Shown here piece by piece: positions 37,937 to 47,279 of a stretch of 64,000 nt of DNA (position 1 is the stretch's first letter; each line of letters begins with the position of its first letter). The notes beneath the pieces are model-generated. The model worked only from the letters and a program-made list of their open reading frames with translations, was not told the DNA's origin and did not search any database. Source of the stretch: Thermoanaerobacterium aotearoense (lineage in GTDB: Bacteria > Bacillota > Thermoanaerobacteria > Thermoanaerobacterales > Thermoanaerobacteraceae); NCBI RefSeq assembly GCF_009905255.1, contig NZ_CP047602.1, forward strand, positions 1,116,001-1,180,000, given 5' to 3'. A program made the translations under genes and the position numbers.

Positions 37937-40249
37937 TTGAGTGAAGGTTTAAAGAAGAGATTTAATGTATTAGGATGGGTAATAGCTTTGATGCTTATTA
38001 CTCTTATAGGAAGATTGGTTTATCTGCAGCTTATAAAAGGTGACTACTATAAAGAGCAGTCATTGGGCAATGCGATAAGATCCATAATCATTACAGCGCC
38101 TCGAGGAGATATAGTCGATAGAAACGGCGTAAAACTTGCTACAAATAGGCCAAGCTATTCGGTTGAGCTTTTAAGAAGCGATGCTAAAGGCGTCAATCTA
38201 AATGATGTCATTTTGAAGTTGTTGAATATCCTCAATAAAAACGGTGTAAAGTATAAAGACGATTTGCCTATATTTTTAGACAGCAATAACAATCCTTATT
38301 TCAATTTTCAAAATCCAGATGAAAGCAATGTGTCGCAATCGGTTTTGAAACAGAGGGAGCTGCAGTGGAAGAAAAACAACAACATCCCTTCAAATGCTAC
38401 AGCCAGTGAAGCATGGCAGCTATTGATAAATAAATTCAAAATATCAAAATCGCTGTCTCCACAGGATATCCGAGGCATAATGGCTGTTCAGCAATTGATG
38501 CTGGAGCAAGGATATACACAGTACAAGCCTGTAGAGATAGCCACCGATGCCAACCAGCAGACAGTTGCAGAGATTGAGGAAAATCATTTAGATTTGCCTG
38601 GAGTGATAATAGAAGTCAAGCCAATAAGGCTATACCCATTCAAGACACTGTTGTCGCAGACATTAGGATACATCGGCCGCATGACTGCTGAGGAATGGAA
38701 AAAGTACAGCCAAAAGGGCTATCAGATAACAGATCTTGTGGGACATTATGGACTTGAAAGCTATTTAGAGAAGTATTTAAGGGGAACTGACGGGAAACAG
38801 CAAGTAGAAGTAGACAATTACGGCAGGTTAATAAAAAAATTGGACGAAGTCAGTCCTAAACCTGGAGACACTGTATACCTTACGATAGATGAAAAATTGC
38901 AGCAGGTTGCAGAAGAATCGTTACAGAGAACCATGGAAAACATAAGGCAAACAAAAAGAGGTCCACATGGTGAATACCTGCCAGCAAATATCGGTGCAGT
39001 AGTCGTTACGGATATAAATACAGGTGAGATCTTGGCGCTTGCCAGTGTACCAGGTTATGATCCAAATATATTTGCTTCAGGCAATCCACCCAGCAGCATT
39101 GTAAATGAACTGTTCAAACCGAGGAATGCCACTATTGACCCAAGCCCTATATTCAATTACGCTACACAAGGTGCAGCGCCTCCTGGTTCAACATTTAAAA
39201 TGGTAACAGCGTTGGCAGCATTGGAGTCTGGTGTAACGACCGTAAACGAAAGGTACGTTGATACGGGTATATATGCTCCTACGGGTCAAGAGAACTGGCT
39301 GTACGGTGAATACGGAAGGACGCAGGGTGCAGTAAATGTATCAGACGCAATAAAGTATTCTACTGACACGTATTTTTACGAGATGGGCCGCAGAATGGGG
39401 ATAGACAAAATTGACGAATATGCTCACATGCTGGGTTTAGACCAGAAGACAGGCATAGAGCTTTACGAGACGACGGGAATAATCTCCAGCAAGAAATTTA
39501 AGCGTGATTACAATTTATCAATTTTGAAGTCGATGGTTAAATCCGACTCAAATCCAAATGGAAAGATAACACAGGAACAGTACGATAAGATAGTAAGCTT
39601 GATTGACAAAGGCAATTTTAGCGATTACTCCACATTTTTGCAGCTTAAGAAGATGGGAATAACAGATCCTAAATTGCAGATGACCATATGGCAGTTGATG
39701 GATGCCACTAAGTGGACTTTAGTAGACACCACAAACGCATCTATAGGTCAAGGCAGCAATCAATTTACGCCTATAGAGATTGCCAGCTATTTATCAACAC
39801 TGTTAAACGGAGGAACAAGATACAGATTGCATCTGGTAGACAAAATTGTCTCTCCTGATGGAAAGGTAATAGAAAAGGAAAAACCTGAAGTATTAGACAA
39901 GATAAACATACCTCAGAAGTACTTGGATGCTATAAAGTTGGGAATGAAAGGCGCTACAGAAGAAGGTGGTACTGCCAGTGCGGCATTTGCTAATTTTCCA
40001 ATACCTGTTGGAGGCAAGACTGGTACTGCCGAGGTAGGCTCCCATGGCACGAAGGTGATGCAAAACTATGCATGGTTTGTTGGCTTTGCGCCATACGACA
40101 AGCCGCAAATTTTGGTTACAGCGCTTATATACCAAGGTGGTTCCGGTGCATATACGGCTCAAGTAGGTAGGGACATAATGGATGCTTATTTTGGCTTCAC
40201 AAACTCAAATAATAATACAACGTCAAATCAAAGTGCCAGTAATCATTAA
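37937..40249 (+). CDS. mrdA: Penicillin-binding protein 2 (elongasome transpeptidase)
   Basis: 770 residues. An N-terminal membrane helix (VLGWVIALMLITLIGRLVYL), a pedestal/dimerisation domain, and a transpeptidase domain with S-x-x-K STFK (Ser about 418), STD in place of SxN, and KTG (GGKTGTAEVG, about 694). Class B PBP partner of RodA. The GTG at 37928 belongs to the AGGTGG ribosome site, so TTG 37937 is used. The C-terminal tail is Asn/Ser-rich. Confidence 0.93.
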   Translation: MSEGLKKRFNVLGWVIALMLITLIGRLVYLQLIKGDYYKEQSLGNAIRSIIITAPRGDIVDRNGVKLATNRPSYSVELLRSDAKGVNLNDVILKLLNILNKNGVKYKDDLPIFLDSNNNPYFNFQNPDESNVSQSVLKQRELQWKKNNNIPSNATASEAWQLLINKFKISKSLSPQDIRGIMAVQQLMLEQGYTQYKPVEIATDANQQTVAEIEENHLDLPGVIIEVKPIRLYPFKTLLSQTLGYIGRMTAEEWKKYSQKGYQITDLVGHYGLESYLEKYLRGTDGKQQVEVDNYGRLIKKLDEVSPKPGDTVYLTIDEKLQQVAEESLQRTMENIRQTKRGPHGEYLPANIGAVVVTDINTGEILALASVPGYDPNIFASGNPPSSIVNELFKPRNATIDPSPIFNYATQGAAPPGSTFKMVTALAALESGVTTVNERYVDTGIYAPTGQENWLYGEYGRTQGAVNVSDAIKYSTDTYFYEMGRRMGIDKIDEYAHMLGLDQKTGIELYETTGIISSKKFKRDYNLSILKSMVKSDSNPNGKITQEQYDKIVSLIDKGNFSDYSTFLQLKKMGITDPKLQMTIWQLMDATKWTLVDTTNASIGQGSNQFTPIEIASYLSTLLNGGTRYRLHLVDKIVSPDGKVIEKEKPEVLDKINIPQKYLDAIKLGMKGATEEGGTASAAFANFPIPVGGKTGTAEVGSHGTKVMQNYAWFVGFAPYDKPQILVTALIYQGGSGAYTAQVGRDIMDAYFGFTNSNNNTTSNQSASNH

Positions 40250-40280
40250 AGAGGATTTTTTGTCCTCTTTTGTTTTTTTT
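40248..40280 (+). terminator. Intrinsic terminator after PBP2
   Basis: An 8-bp stem (40248-40255 with 40263-40270) overlaps the stop codon and is followed by a T-run to 40280. Confidence 0.85.
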
Positions 40281-40342
40281 AAGAAGGAAAAACTTAAGTT
40301 GTGGAGAATATTATAAATAAGACTGTATTGGGAGGGCAAAAA

Positions 40343-40987
40343 ATGTTAAATGATTATGTTAAGATCCATGGTTCAAAAGATGGATTAGTGATAATAGCAA
40401 GCGATGTTTCTGATATAGATGCCTTAAAAGAAAAGATAATAAATCGGATAGAGAGATCTCTGACATTTTTTAAAGGCGCACAGCTTACAGTGAAATTTCG
40501 AAATTTGGGCGTAGATGAGAAAAGCTTAGATGAATTGAAAGAATTTGTCTTAGAAAATTACGGCGTAAATGTAAGGTTCAAAAAGATTCAGGAAAGGCAT
40601 CTAAAAAATGTTACAAGTGAAAATGACATATTCGATGGTTTGGAAGAAGGCATGACGAAGTTTTACAAAGGCACTGTAAGATCAGGTCAAGTCGTTAAAT
40701 ATTACGGAAATTTAGTTGTATTAGGCGATGTGAACCCTGGTGGCATTGTACAGGCGTCAGGCAACATAATAATTATGGGGACTTTAAGAGGAATCGCCCA
40801 TGCAGGTATGTCTGGAAATCTTGATTCAATAATTGCAGCGTCTAAGATAAATGCTATGCAGCTTCGAATATCTAACATTATTTCACGTTCACCCGATAAT
40901 GATATTGAAGCATTGTATCCAGAAATCGCTTTGGTTAAAAAAAATAAGATAATAGTCAAACCACTTTACTTGTATGGAAAAATATAG
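40343..40987 (+). CDS. minC: Septum-site inhibitor MinC
   Basis: 214 residues: N-terminal MinC domain and a C-terminal beta-helix (VRSGQVVKYYGNLVVLGDVN, GGIVQASGNIIIMGTLRGIA) that binds MinD and inhibits FtsZ. ATG 40343 after GGGAGGG is preferred; the frame is open from 40301. It starts the minCDE run. Confidence 0.95.
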   Translation: MLNDYVKIHGSKDGLVIIASDVSDIDALKEKIINRIERSLTFFKGAQLTVKFRNLGVDEKSLDELKEFVLENYGVNVRFKKIQERHLKNVTSENDIFDGLEEGMTKFYKGTVRSGQVVKYYGNLVVLGDVNPGGIVQASGNIIIMGTLRGIAHAGMSGNLDSIIAASKINAMQLRISNIISRSPDNDIEALYPEIALVKKNKIIVKPLYLYGKI

Positions 40988-41030
40988 TAAAATAAACAAT
41001 TAGAAGAAACAGAGGAATGGAGTGAAGGAA

Positions 41031-41834
41031 ATGAGCGAAGTCATAGTAATAACATCTGGGAAAGGCGGAGTTGGGAAAACTACAACAACAGCTAATATCG
41101 GTACATATCTATCAATGAAAGGATTTAAAACAGCATTGGTCGATACAGATATAGGCCTTAGAAATTTGGATGTGGTTATGGGATTAGAAAATAGGATTGT
41201 GTACGACTTGGTTGACGTAGTAGAAGGTCAATGCCGCCTGAAACAGGCTCTCATAAAAGACAAAAGGTTTGATGGGCTTTATTTGTTGCCTGCAGCACAG
41301 ACAAGAGATAAGACAGCCGTAAATCCAGAGCAAATGCGCGCAATTACGGAGGAGCTAAGACAAGATTTTGACTACATTTTAATTGATTGTCCTGCAGGTA
41401 TTGAGCAAGGCTTTAAAAATGCAATAGCTGGTGCTGATAGAGCATTAGTGGTTACAACGCCAGAAGTGTCAGCGGTAAGAGATGCTGACAGAATCATAGG
41501 CCTTTTAGAAGCTTCTGATGTAAGAGATCATATGCTTATCATAAACAGGATAAAGATGGACATGGTAAAAAGAGGCGACATGATGAACATTGATGACATC
41601 ATGGATATATTGGCAATAGACCTATTAGGTGTTATTCCTGATGATGAAAATATAGTCATATCTACAAACAAGGGTGAACCCATAGTCGTAGATGAAAAGT
41701 CATTGGCTGGGCAGGCTTACAGAAATCTGACGCAGAGATTGATTGGAGAAGATGTTCCGATAATAAATTTAGACACAAATTATGGTTTAATCGACAGATT
41801 GAAAAGTTTGTTTAAAATTTCATCCAGCAGGTAG
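41031..41834 (+). CDS. minD: Septum-site ATPase MinD
   Basis: 267 residues. Deviant Walker A SGKGGVGKTTTTANIG, LVDTDIGLRNLDVVMG, DCPAGIEQGF and a C-terminal amphipathic membrane helix (YGLIDRLKSLFK). It recruits MinC to membrane and is cycled by MinE. ATG 41031 gives the usual N-terminus (MSEVIVITSG). Confidence 0.96.
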   Translation: MSEVIVITSGKGGVGKTTTTANIGTYLSMKGFKTALVDTDIGLRNLDVVMGLENRIVYDLVDVVEGQCRLKQALIKDKRFDGLYLLPAAQTRDKTAVNPEQMRAITEELRQDFDYILIDCPAGIEQGFKNAIAGADRALVVTTPEVSAVRDADRIIGLLEASDVRDHMLIINRIKMDMVKRGDMMNIDDIMDILAIDLLGVIPDDENIVISTNKGEPIVVDEKSLAGQAYRNLTQRLIGEDVPIINLDTNYGLIDRLKSLFKISSSR

Positions 41835-41852
41835 TATCAGGAGGTGTAATGG

Positions 41853-42128
41853 ATGGACTTATTCAAATCGTTTGGTGGAAAAAGCAACAGTAAAAACGTG
41901 GCAAAGGAAAGGTTGCAGTTATTGCTTGTTCATGACAGAGCCGATGTCTCTCCAAAATTTTTAGAGATGGTAAAAGGCGAGATAATGAATGTAATATCAA
42001 ATTATGTTGAGATAGATGAAGATGGTTTGAATGTTGAAATAACAAAAGAAAGAAAGACAGATGATACATTTGTTCCAGCATTGCATGCAAACATTCCAAT
42101 AAAGAAAATGAAGAAAAATTTAAGATAA
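41853..42128 (+). CDS. minE: Topological specificity factor MinE
   Basis: 91 residues: MDLFKSFGGKSNSKNVAKER membrane-targeting start, then LQLLLVHDRADVSPKFLEMV (the MinD-binding segment) and a beta-strand domain with ISNYVEIDEDGLNVEI. GGAGGTG site. Having MinE rather than DivIVA alone is usual in Clostridia. Confidence 0.95.
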   Translation: MDLFKSFGGKSNSKNVAKERLQLLLVHDRADVSPKFLEMVKGEIMNVISNYVEIDEDGLNVEITKERKTDDTFVPALHANIPIKKMKKNLR

Positions 42129-42151
42129 CCGGTGGAAAGCCGGTTATTTTA
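42125..42151 (+). terminator. Terminator after minE
   Basis: An 8-bp perfect GC-containing stem (42125-42132 with 42140-42147) overlaps the stop codon and leads into TTTT. Confidence 0.7.
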
Positions 42152-42204
42152 AATTTGGTGAAATTATATCCATAATCAAATGTATAGTTAAAAGGTTTGT
42201 TGTA

Positions 42205-42213
42205 TGATATAAT
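42205..42213 (+). promoter_or_regulatory. Extended -10 promoter upstream of rodA
   Basis: TGATATAAT (TGn-TATAAT), 47 bases upstream of the rodA start; no clear -35. Confidence 0.45.
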
Positions 42214-42259
42214 ACTATTGTAGTCATGAATACTTACTATAGAAGGGAAATAAAGATTA

Positions 42260-43357
42260 ATGTTTAACAAGAAGTTATGGAAGAATTTTGATTTTGCTTT
42301 GTTGATCACTGTTTTATTGATATGCACATTCAGTGCCGTTGTCATTTCCAGTGCGTCACACGCAGTTGAAACAGGTTCGTACAAAAACGTGATTGTTCAG
42401 ATTGTAGCTGTTTTGTTTGGATTGGTATTTTTATTTGCCGTAGCGCTATTTGACTACAATCAAATTGCCAAGCTCTCAAAAGTAATCTACGCATTAAATA
42501 TCTTGGTTCTCATTTCTGTTCTTTTTATCGGCAAAGTAAGTAACGGTGCTCAAAGCTGGATTCACGTAGGTCCAATTGATATTCAGCCGTCAGAGTTTTC
42601 GAAAATAGCATTGGTGTTGACATTAGCAAATCTATTTAATGAGATGGGTGAGATCAAGACTTTCAAAGATCTGGTGAATCCGCTTATTCACGTTCTCATC
42701 CCTTTTGTGATTGTAATGCTGCAGCCGGATCTTGGCACTGCATTGGTTTTCTTAGCTATTTTTATAGGTATGCTTTTTATTTCTGGCGTAAAACCAAAGG
42801 TGTTTGCTGGGCTTATTGCGATGGGCACAGCAATGATGCCCGTGGCGTACAAGATTTTAAAGCCTTACCAGAGAAACAGACTTTTGTCGTTTATAAATCC
42901 AAATCTTGATCCGATGGGGTCAGGATATCACGTGATACAATCTAAGATAGCCATTGGCTCCGGTATGTTTTGGGGGAAAGGCCTTTACAATGGCAGCCAG
43001 ACACAGCTTTACTATCTGCCAGAAGCTTGGACTGATTTCATTTTTTCGGTTGTGGGAGAAGAATTAGGCTTCATCGGCGCTACAGCTTTGATACTATTGT
43101 ACGCTTATATGCTATATAGATGTTTTAGAATTGCGGTTATGGCAAAGGACAAGTATGGCCACTTGATAGCTGTAGGAATAATTTCCATGTTTACATTTCA
43201 CATATTTGAAAATATCGGTATGACTGTAGGGATTATGCCAATTACAGGGATTCCGCTTCCTTTCATGAGCTATGGCGGCAGTTCATTAGTCGCTAATATG
43301 ATTGCCATTGGATTATTGCTAAATATTGGGATGCGAAGGCAAAAGATCAATTTTTAA
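42260..43357 (+). CDS. rodA: RodA/FtsW-type glycosyltransferase (elongasome)
   Basis: 365 residues with ten membrane segments and SEDS-family motifs: SQSW-like GAQSWIHVGPIDIQPSEFSK, LQPDLGTALVFLAIFIGML, VIQSKIAIGSGMFWGKGL and ITGIPLPFMSYGGSSLVANM. It polymerises peptidoglycan glycan strands together with PBP2 encoded upstream. It starts a new transcript running to spoIVFB or beyond. Confidence 0.94.
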   Translation: MFNKKLWKNFDFALLITVLLICTFSAVVISSASHAVETGSYKNVIVQIVAVLFGLVFLFAVALFDYNQIAKLSKVIYALNILVLISVLFIGKVSNGAQSWIHVGPIDIQPSEFSKIALVLTLANLFNEMGEIKTFKDLVNPLIHVLIPFVIVMLQPDLGTALVFLAIFIGMLFISGVKPKVFAGLIAMGTAMMPVAYKILKPYQRNRLLSFINPNLDPMGSGYHVIQSKIAIGSGMFWGKGLYNGSQTQLYYLPEAWTDFIFSVVGEELGFIGATALILLYAYMLYRCFRIAVMAKDKYGHLIAVGIISMFTFHIFENIGMTVGIMPITGIPLPFMSYGGSSLVANMIAIGLLLNIGMRRQKINF

Positions 43358-43374
43358 ACGAAAGGATGATTTGA

Positions 43375-43770
43375 TTGAATATAGCTCTTATTGCACATGA
43401 TATGAAGAAATCCATAATGGTGGATTTTGCTATTGCCTACAAAGAGATATTGAAAAAATGCAACATATACGCTACAGGTGCCACAGGTCAATTGGTAGAG
43501 GAAGCTACTGGCATCAAAGTCAATAAATTTTTGCCAGGGCCTATGGGTGGCGATCAGCAGATTGGCGCAATGATTGCAGAAAACAATATGGACTTAGTCA
43601 TATTTTTGAGAGATCCATTAACGGCGCAGCCACATGAGCCTGACATATTGGCGCTTTTAAGGGTTTGCGATGTTCACTCAATACCACTTGCGACAAACTT
43701 GGCTACCGCGGAAGTGCTGATAAAGGGTTTAGATGCTGGATTTTTGGAATGGAGAGATGCAGTTAAATAA
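43375..43770 (+). CDS. mgsA: Methylglyoxal synthase
   Basis: 131 residues. [48 protein letters not shown] and [17 protein letters not shown] contain the phosphate-binding and catalytic Asp residues of the family. It turns dihydroxyacetone phosphate into methylglyoxal, a bypass of lower glycolysis. TTG start after AAAGGATG. The rodA-mgsA-spoIVFA order is conserved in thermophilic clostridia. Confidence 0.95.
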   Translation: MNIALIAHDMKKSIMVDFAIAYKEILKKCNIYATGATGQLVEEATGIKVNKFLPGPMGGDQQIGAMIAENNMDLVIFLRDPLTAQPHEPDILALLRVCDVHSIPLATNLATAEVLIKGLDAGFLEWRDAVK

Positions 43771-43776
43771 AAAATC

Positions 43777-43822
43777 ATAAACCTCCTTTCTATGTAATAT
43801 AAATATAGCAAAGGAGGTTTAT
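43777..43822 (+). promoter_or_regulatory. SD-masking hairpin with 16S-tail mimic
   Basis: A 13-bp perfect inverted repeat (43777-43789 with 43810-43822), plus an inner CTAT/ATAG stem, covers the AAAGGAGG ribosome site of spoIVFA. The left arm ACCTCCTTTCTA equals the anti-SD 3' end of 16S rRNA. There is no T-run after it. Confidence 0.65.
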
Positions 43823-43825
43823 CTT

Positions 43826-44572
43826 ATGAAACCTAACAAATGGCAATCTGTTAGCTATTCAAAAAATCGCATAAGCAATTTTAAAAAGTATTTTGGACTT
43901 TTAGAAAACCAATTGATAGTTTGTCTTTTGATTTTGGGAGTAGTCATGCTTTTTAAAGCCATAAATGTTCCCGTTACAAATAAAACTGTAGACGAAGTGA
44001 AATCAGTTCTTAATTATAATTCTAACTATGAAAATACTAAAAAAGGGCTTAAACTGGTAATGAGCAGGATACCTTCGCTAAAAGATGACGTTGTAAAAGT
44101 GTTTTCAAACAAAGCGGATGATTCAAAAAATACTACAGTTCAAGTTGTAAGTAGTGGAATGATAAGACCTGTCGATGGGGTTGTAGTGTCTACATTTGGG
44201 ACAAAAGTAGATTCTTCTACTTCAAAAGAAGTGAAAAACGACGGAATTGACATAACCGTATCCAGCGATGAGCCAGTAGTCGCTGTATTGGATGGAGAAG
44301 TTATGATAGCGGATAATTCTAATCCTGATTGGGGGAAAGTGGTCGTAATAAAGCACGATGGGGACATCCGCTCTGTCTATGCATACCTTTCTGAAGTAGA
44401 CGTGAAAGTCGGAGATAAAGTGCTTAAAGGTCAGACGATTGGAAAGGTCAGCGTTGGAAGCAACAAAAGCGCCACAATGCATTTTGAAATATGGGAAAAC
44501 GGAAAGCCGATAGATCCACAATCAAAAATAGATTTTAATTCAGCAATAAGTGATGTCAAAAATGAAAATTGA
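43826..44572 (+). CDS. spoIVFA: SpoIVFA-like protein with degenerate M23 domain
   Basis: 248 residues: a cytoplasmic start, one membrane helix at about 30-48 and a C-terminal M23/LytM fold (DGIDITVSSDEPVVAVLDGE, GKVVVIKHDGDIRSVYAYLS, TMHFEIWENGKPIDPQ). The HxH metal motif has only its second His, so it is probably not a peptidase. Next to an SpoIVFB homologue, it should be the regulator that holds the protease in the forespore membrane during sporulation. Its ribosome site lies in a strong hairpin. Confidence 0.85.
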   Translation: MKPNKWQSVSYSKNRISNFKKYFGLLENQLIVCLLILGVVMLFKAINVPVTNKTVDEVKSVLNYNSNYENTKKGLKLVMSRIPSLKDDVVKVFSNKADDSKNTTVQVVSSGMIRPVDGVVVSTFGTKVDSSTSKEVKNDGIDITVSSDEPVVAVLDGEVMIADNSNPDWGKVVVIKHDGDIRSVYAYLSEVDVKVGDKVLKGQTIGKVSVGSNKSATMHFEIWENGKPIDPQSKIDFNSAISDVKNEN

Positions 44573-45425
44573 CGATGTTAAAATAAAGATAAACCCATTT
44601 ACGTGGGTTTTTATATTGCTTCTCGTACTGGCAGGTCTTTACATTGAGCTTATTGACATAATTTTGACTGTTGCGATACATGAAGTAAGCCACTATTTGG
44701 TGGCGAAAAAGTTGAATATAAATATGATTCAGATAGAAATATTCCCTTTTGGCGGAGCGGCTGTTTTCGATAGTGAGATTTTTATAAGGCCTGATTTGGA
44801 AATCATCATCGCATTAGCAGGACCTTTGTCAAATGCTGTTTTTATCATGATTCTCATAATAGTAAGCCAAATCATCGGCACTCAGTTGGATTACCTTATA
44901 AGGATAAATGTCCTGATGTGTGCATTTAATCTTTTGCCGGGCGTGCCTTTAGATGGAGGGAGAGCTTTAAAGTCTGTTTTATCTAATTTTATAGGTTTAA
45001 CCAGAGCTAATAACATAGCTGTCAAGATTTCCTATGCGATATCATTATTGCTTGTTTACGGCAGTATACTTACGTTTGTAAATGGGAATAAAAATTATGT
45101 ACTGATTACTATGGCTGTATTTTTAATAATATCTGCCAGAAATGAGAGAAGGCTTTCTCAGTATTTTAACTTGAGAGATTTAATATACAAAAAAGAAGAG
45201 TTATTTAAAAGAGGAATTATGAATGTTAGGACGGTTGCAGTGCTGGAAAATCAAAAACTAATCAAAATAATCAATTGTTTTTTGCCATTAAAATATCATA
45301 TAATAGTTGTGTTGGATAAAAATTTGAAAGAGAAAAAAAGACTTACTGAGACAGAGCTTTTTGATTTTGCCATTGAAAACGGACTTTATTTGCCGATTGG
45401 TGAAATCTTAAGCAAGATAAAATAG
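44562..45425 (+). CDS. spoIVFB: SpoIVFB-like intramembrane M50 metalloprotease
   Basis: 287 residues with about six membrane segments and a C-terminal CBS-like tail. The zinc site HEVSH is at about residue 40 and the second site LLPGVPLDGGRAL in a later helix. Homologues cut pro-sigma-K in the mother cell. It overlaps the end of spoIVFA by 11 bases with ATG 44562 (alternatives GTG 44550, ATG 44553), so it is translationally coupled. Confidence 0.9.
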   Translation: MKIDDVKIKINPFTWVFILLLVLAGLYIELIDIILTVAIHEVSHYLVAKKLNINMIQIEIFPFGGAAVFDSEIFIRPDLEIIIALAGPLSNAVFIMILIIVSQIIGTQLDYLIRINVLMCAFNLLPGVPLDGGRALKSVLSNFIGLTRANNIAVKISYAISLLLVYGSILTFVNGNKNYVLITMAVFLIISARNERRLSQYFNLRDLIYKKEELFKRGIMNVRTVAVLENQKLIKIINCFLPLKYHIIVVLDKNLKEKKRLTETELFDFAIENGLYLPIGEILSKIK

Positions 45426-45434
45426 GAGGTAACA

Positions 45435-47279
45435 ATGTCAGATTTAAAAAACAAGATAGATGATTTGCTGATGAAAGTGAATAAACCTGCCAGATACACT
45501 GGTGGTGAAATAAATTCTGTGATTAAAGATGTAGATAAAGTTAAAATAAGATTTGCATTTGCTTTTCCTGATGTGTACGAAGTTGGCATGTCTCACCTTG
45601 GACTTAAAATACTTTACAGCTTGATGAATGAACGAGATGACACATATTGTGAAAGGGTATTTGCACCATGGGTGGACATGGAAAGCCTAATGAGAGAAAG
45701 GGACATACCTCTTTTTTCACTTGAGACGAAAACACCTCTTAATATGTTTGATGTAATAGGGTTTACTCTGCAGTACGAACTAAGTTACACAAATATATTG
45801 AATATGCTGGATTTATCTAAAATTCCGATAAGAAGCAAGGATAGGAAAGGGTATCCTCTGATTATAGCAGGTGGACCTTGTGCAGTTAACCCTGCACCAC
45901 TGTCTGATGTCGTTGATTTGTTTGTTATAGGTGACGGCGAGGAAATTATAAATGAAATATTGGATCTGGTAATATCTTGTAAAAAAGACAATGTGCCGAA
46001 GGAAGAGCTTTTAAGACGGGCATCTAAAATTCAAGGTGTTTATGTCCCATCATTATACGTAGAAACGTACAATGATGATAATACTATTAAAAGCATAAAA
46101 CCTATTGAAGATGGCATACCTGCAGTAATAAAAAGGAGAATTGTAAAAGACTTAGATAAGACATACCATCCAGATAAGCAGATTGTACCGTTTATAAATA
46201 TCGTCCATGACAGGATCGTGTTGGAGGTTTTTAGAGGCTGTACAAGAGGGTGTAGGTTCTGCCAAGCAGGTATGATTTACAGGCCTGTAAGAGAAAGATC
46301 GAAAGAAACTCTTATTGAGTTAGCTGATAAATTGATAAAATCAACTGGATATGAGGAGATTTCATTAACTTCTTTAAGTACATGCGATTATTCTCAGATA
46401 GAAAGTTTAGTATATGACCTTATAGAAAAGTATAAAGAAATAGGAACTGGTGTGGCGTTGCCATCTACCAGGATAGATGCTTTTTCTGTCAATCTTTTAA
46501 ATGAGATTCAAAAAGTCAGAAAGACTGGTCTTACACTTGCACCTGAAGCTGGGACACAAAGGCTTAGAGACGTTATCAACAAGGGCGTGACTGAAGAGGA
46601 TTTGGTGAATTCTACCAAAGAAGCATTTAAGGCAGGGTGGAAAAGCGTAAAGTTGTACTTTATGTTAGGCCTTCCAACGGAGACGATGGAAGATGTGAAA
46701 GGGATATCAGATCTTGCTCATTTAGTAGCTGATGTATACAAAGATGTCAATGGCACCACAAGAGGCCTTAAGATAACCGTAAGCACTTCAACTTTTGTGC
46801 CAAAGCCATTTACGCCATTCCAATGGTATCCTCAGGACGATATGGAGTCTATAATAAATAAACAAAATTATTTAAAAGAACTGCTTAGAGGAAAGATATT
46901 CAGCTACAACTGGCATGAACCAAATATGAGCTTTTTAGAGGCTGTCATCTCTAAAGGAGATAGAAAAGTAGGACAAGCGATTATTAAAGCGTGGGAAAGT
47001 GGATGTAAGTTTGATGGCTGGGATGAGCAGTTTAAATTTGATAAATGGATGGCGGCATTTGAGAGCATTGGAGTAGATCCTAAATTTTACGCTTATAAAA
47101 AGAGGGATTTTGATGAAGTCTTTCCTTGGGATATAGTAGATGTTGGAGTAAAAAAGGATTACCTTAAAAGAGAATGCAAAAAAGCGATAGAAGGAAGACT
47201 TACAGGCGATTGCAGACTGTATTGCACAGGATGTGGAATAAAAGATCTTGATGAAGGAGTTGTATGCTTTGAAACTTAG
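45435..47279 (+). CDS. B12-binding-like radical SAM protein (TIGR03960 family)
   Basis: 614 residues. An N-terminal cobalamin-binding-like domain (AFPDVYEVGMSHLGLKILYS, IIAGGPCAVNPAPLSDVVDL), a radical SAM core with CTRGCRFCQAG (Cys about 266) and a C-terminal extension with Cys-rich RLTGDCRLYCTGCGIKDL. The family always sits with a TIGR03936 partner and RNase G near rplU in clostridia, as here; a tRNA or rRNA modification role is suspected but unproved. Confidence 0.9.
   Translation: MSDLKNKIDDLLMKVNKPARYTGGEINSVIKDVDKVKIRFAFAFPDVYEVGMSHLGLKILYSLMNERDDTYCERVFAPWVDMESLMRERDIPLFSLETKTPLNMFDVIGFTLQYELSYTNILNMLDLSKIPIRSKDRKGYPLIIAGGPCAVNPAPLSDVVDLFVIGDGEEIINEILDLVISCKKDNVPKEELLRRASKIQGVYVPSLYVETYNDDNTIKSIKPIEDGIPAVIKRRIVKDLDKTYHPDKQIVPFINIVHDRIVLEVFRGCTRGCRFCQAGMIYRPVRERSKETLIELADKLIKSTGYEEISLTSLSTCDYSQIESLVYDLIEKYKEIGTGVALPSTRIDAFSVNLLNEIQKVRKTGLTLAPEAGTQRLRDVINKGVTEEDLVNSTKEAFKAGWKSVKLYFMLGLPTETMEDVKGISDLAHLVADVYKDVNGTTRGLKITVSTSTFVPKPFTPFQWYPQDDMESIINKQNYLKELLRGKIFSYNWHEPNMSFLEAVISKGDRKVGQAIIKAWESGCKFDGWDEQFKFDKWMAAFESIGVDPKFYAYKKRDFDEVFPWDIVDVGVKKDYLKRECKKAIEGRLTGDCRLYCTGCGIKDLDEGVVCFET

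Noticed and set aside
43771..43825. Simple intrinsic terminator of mgsA
   Set aside because: The hairpin is strong but no T-run follows and its right arm is the downstream ribosome site, so a translational role is favoured.
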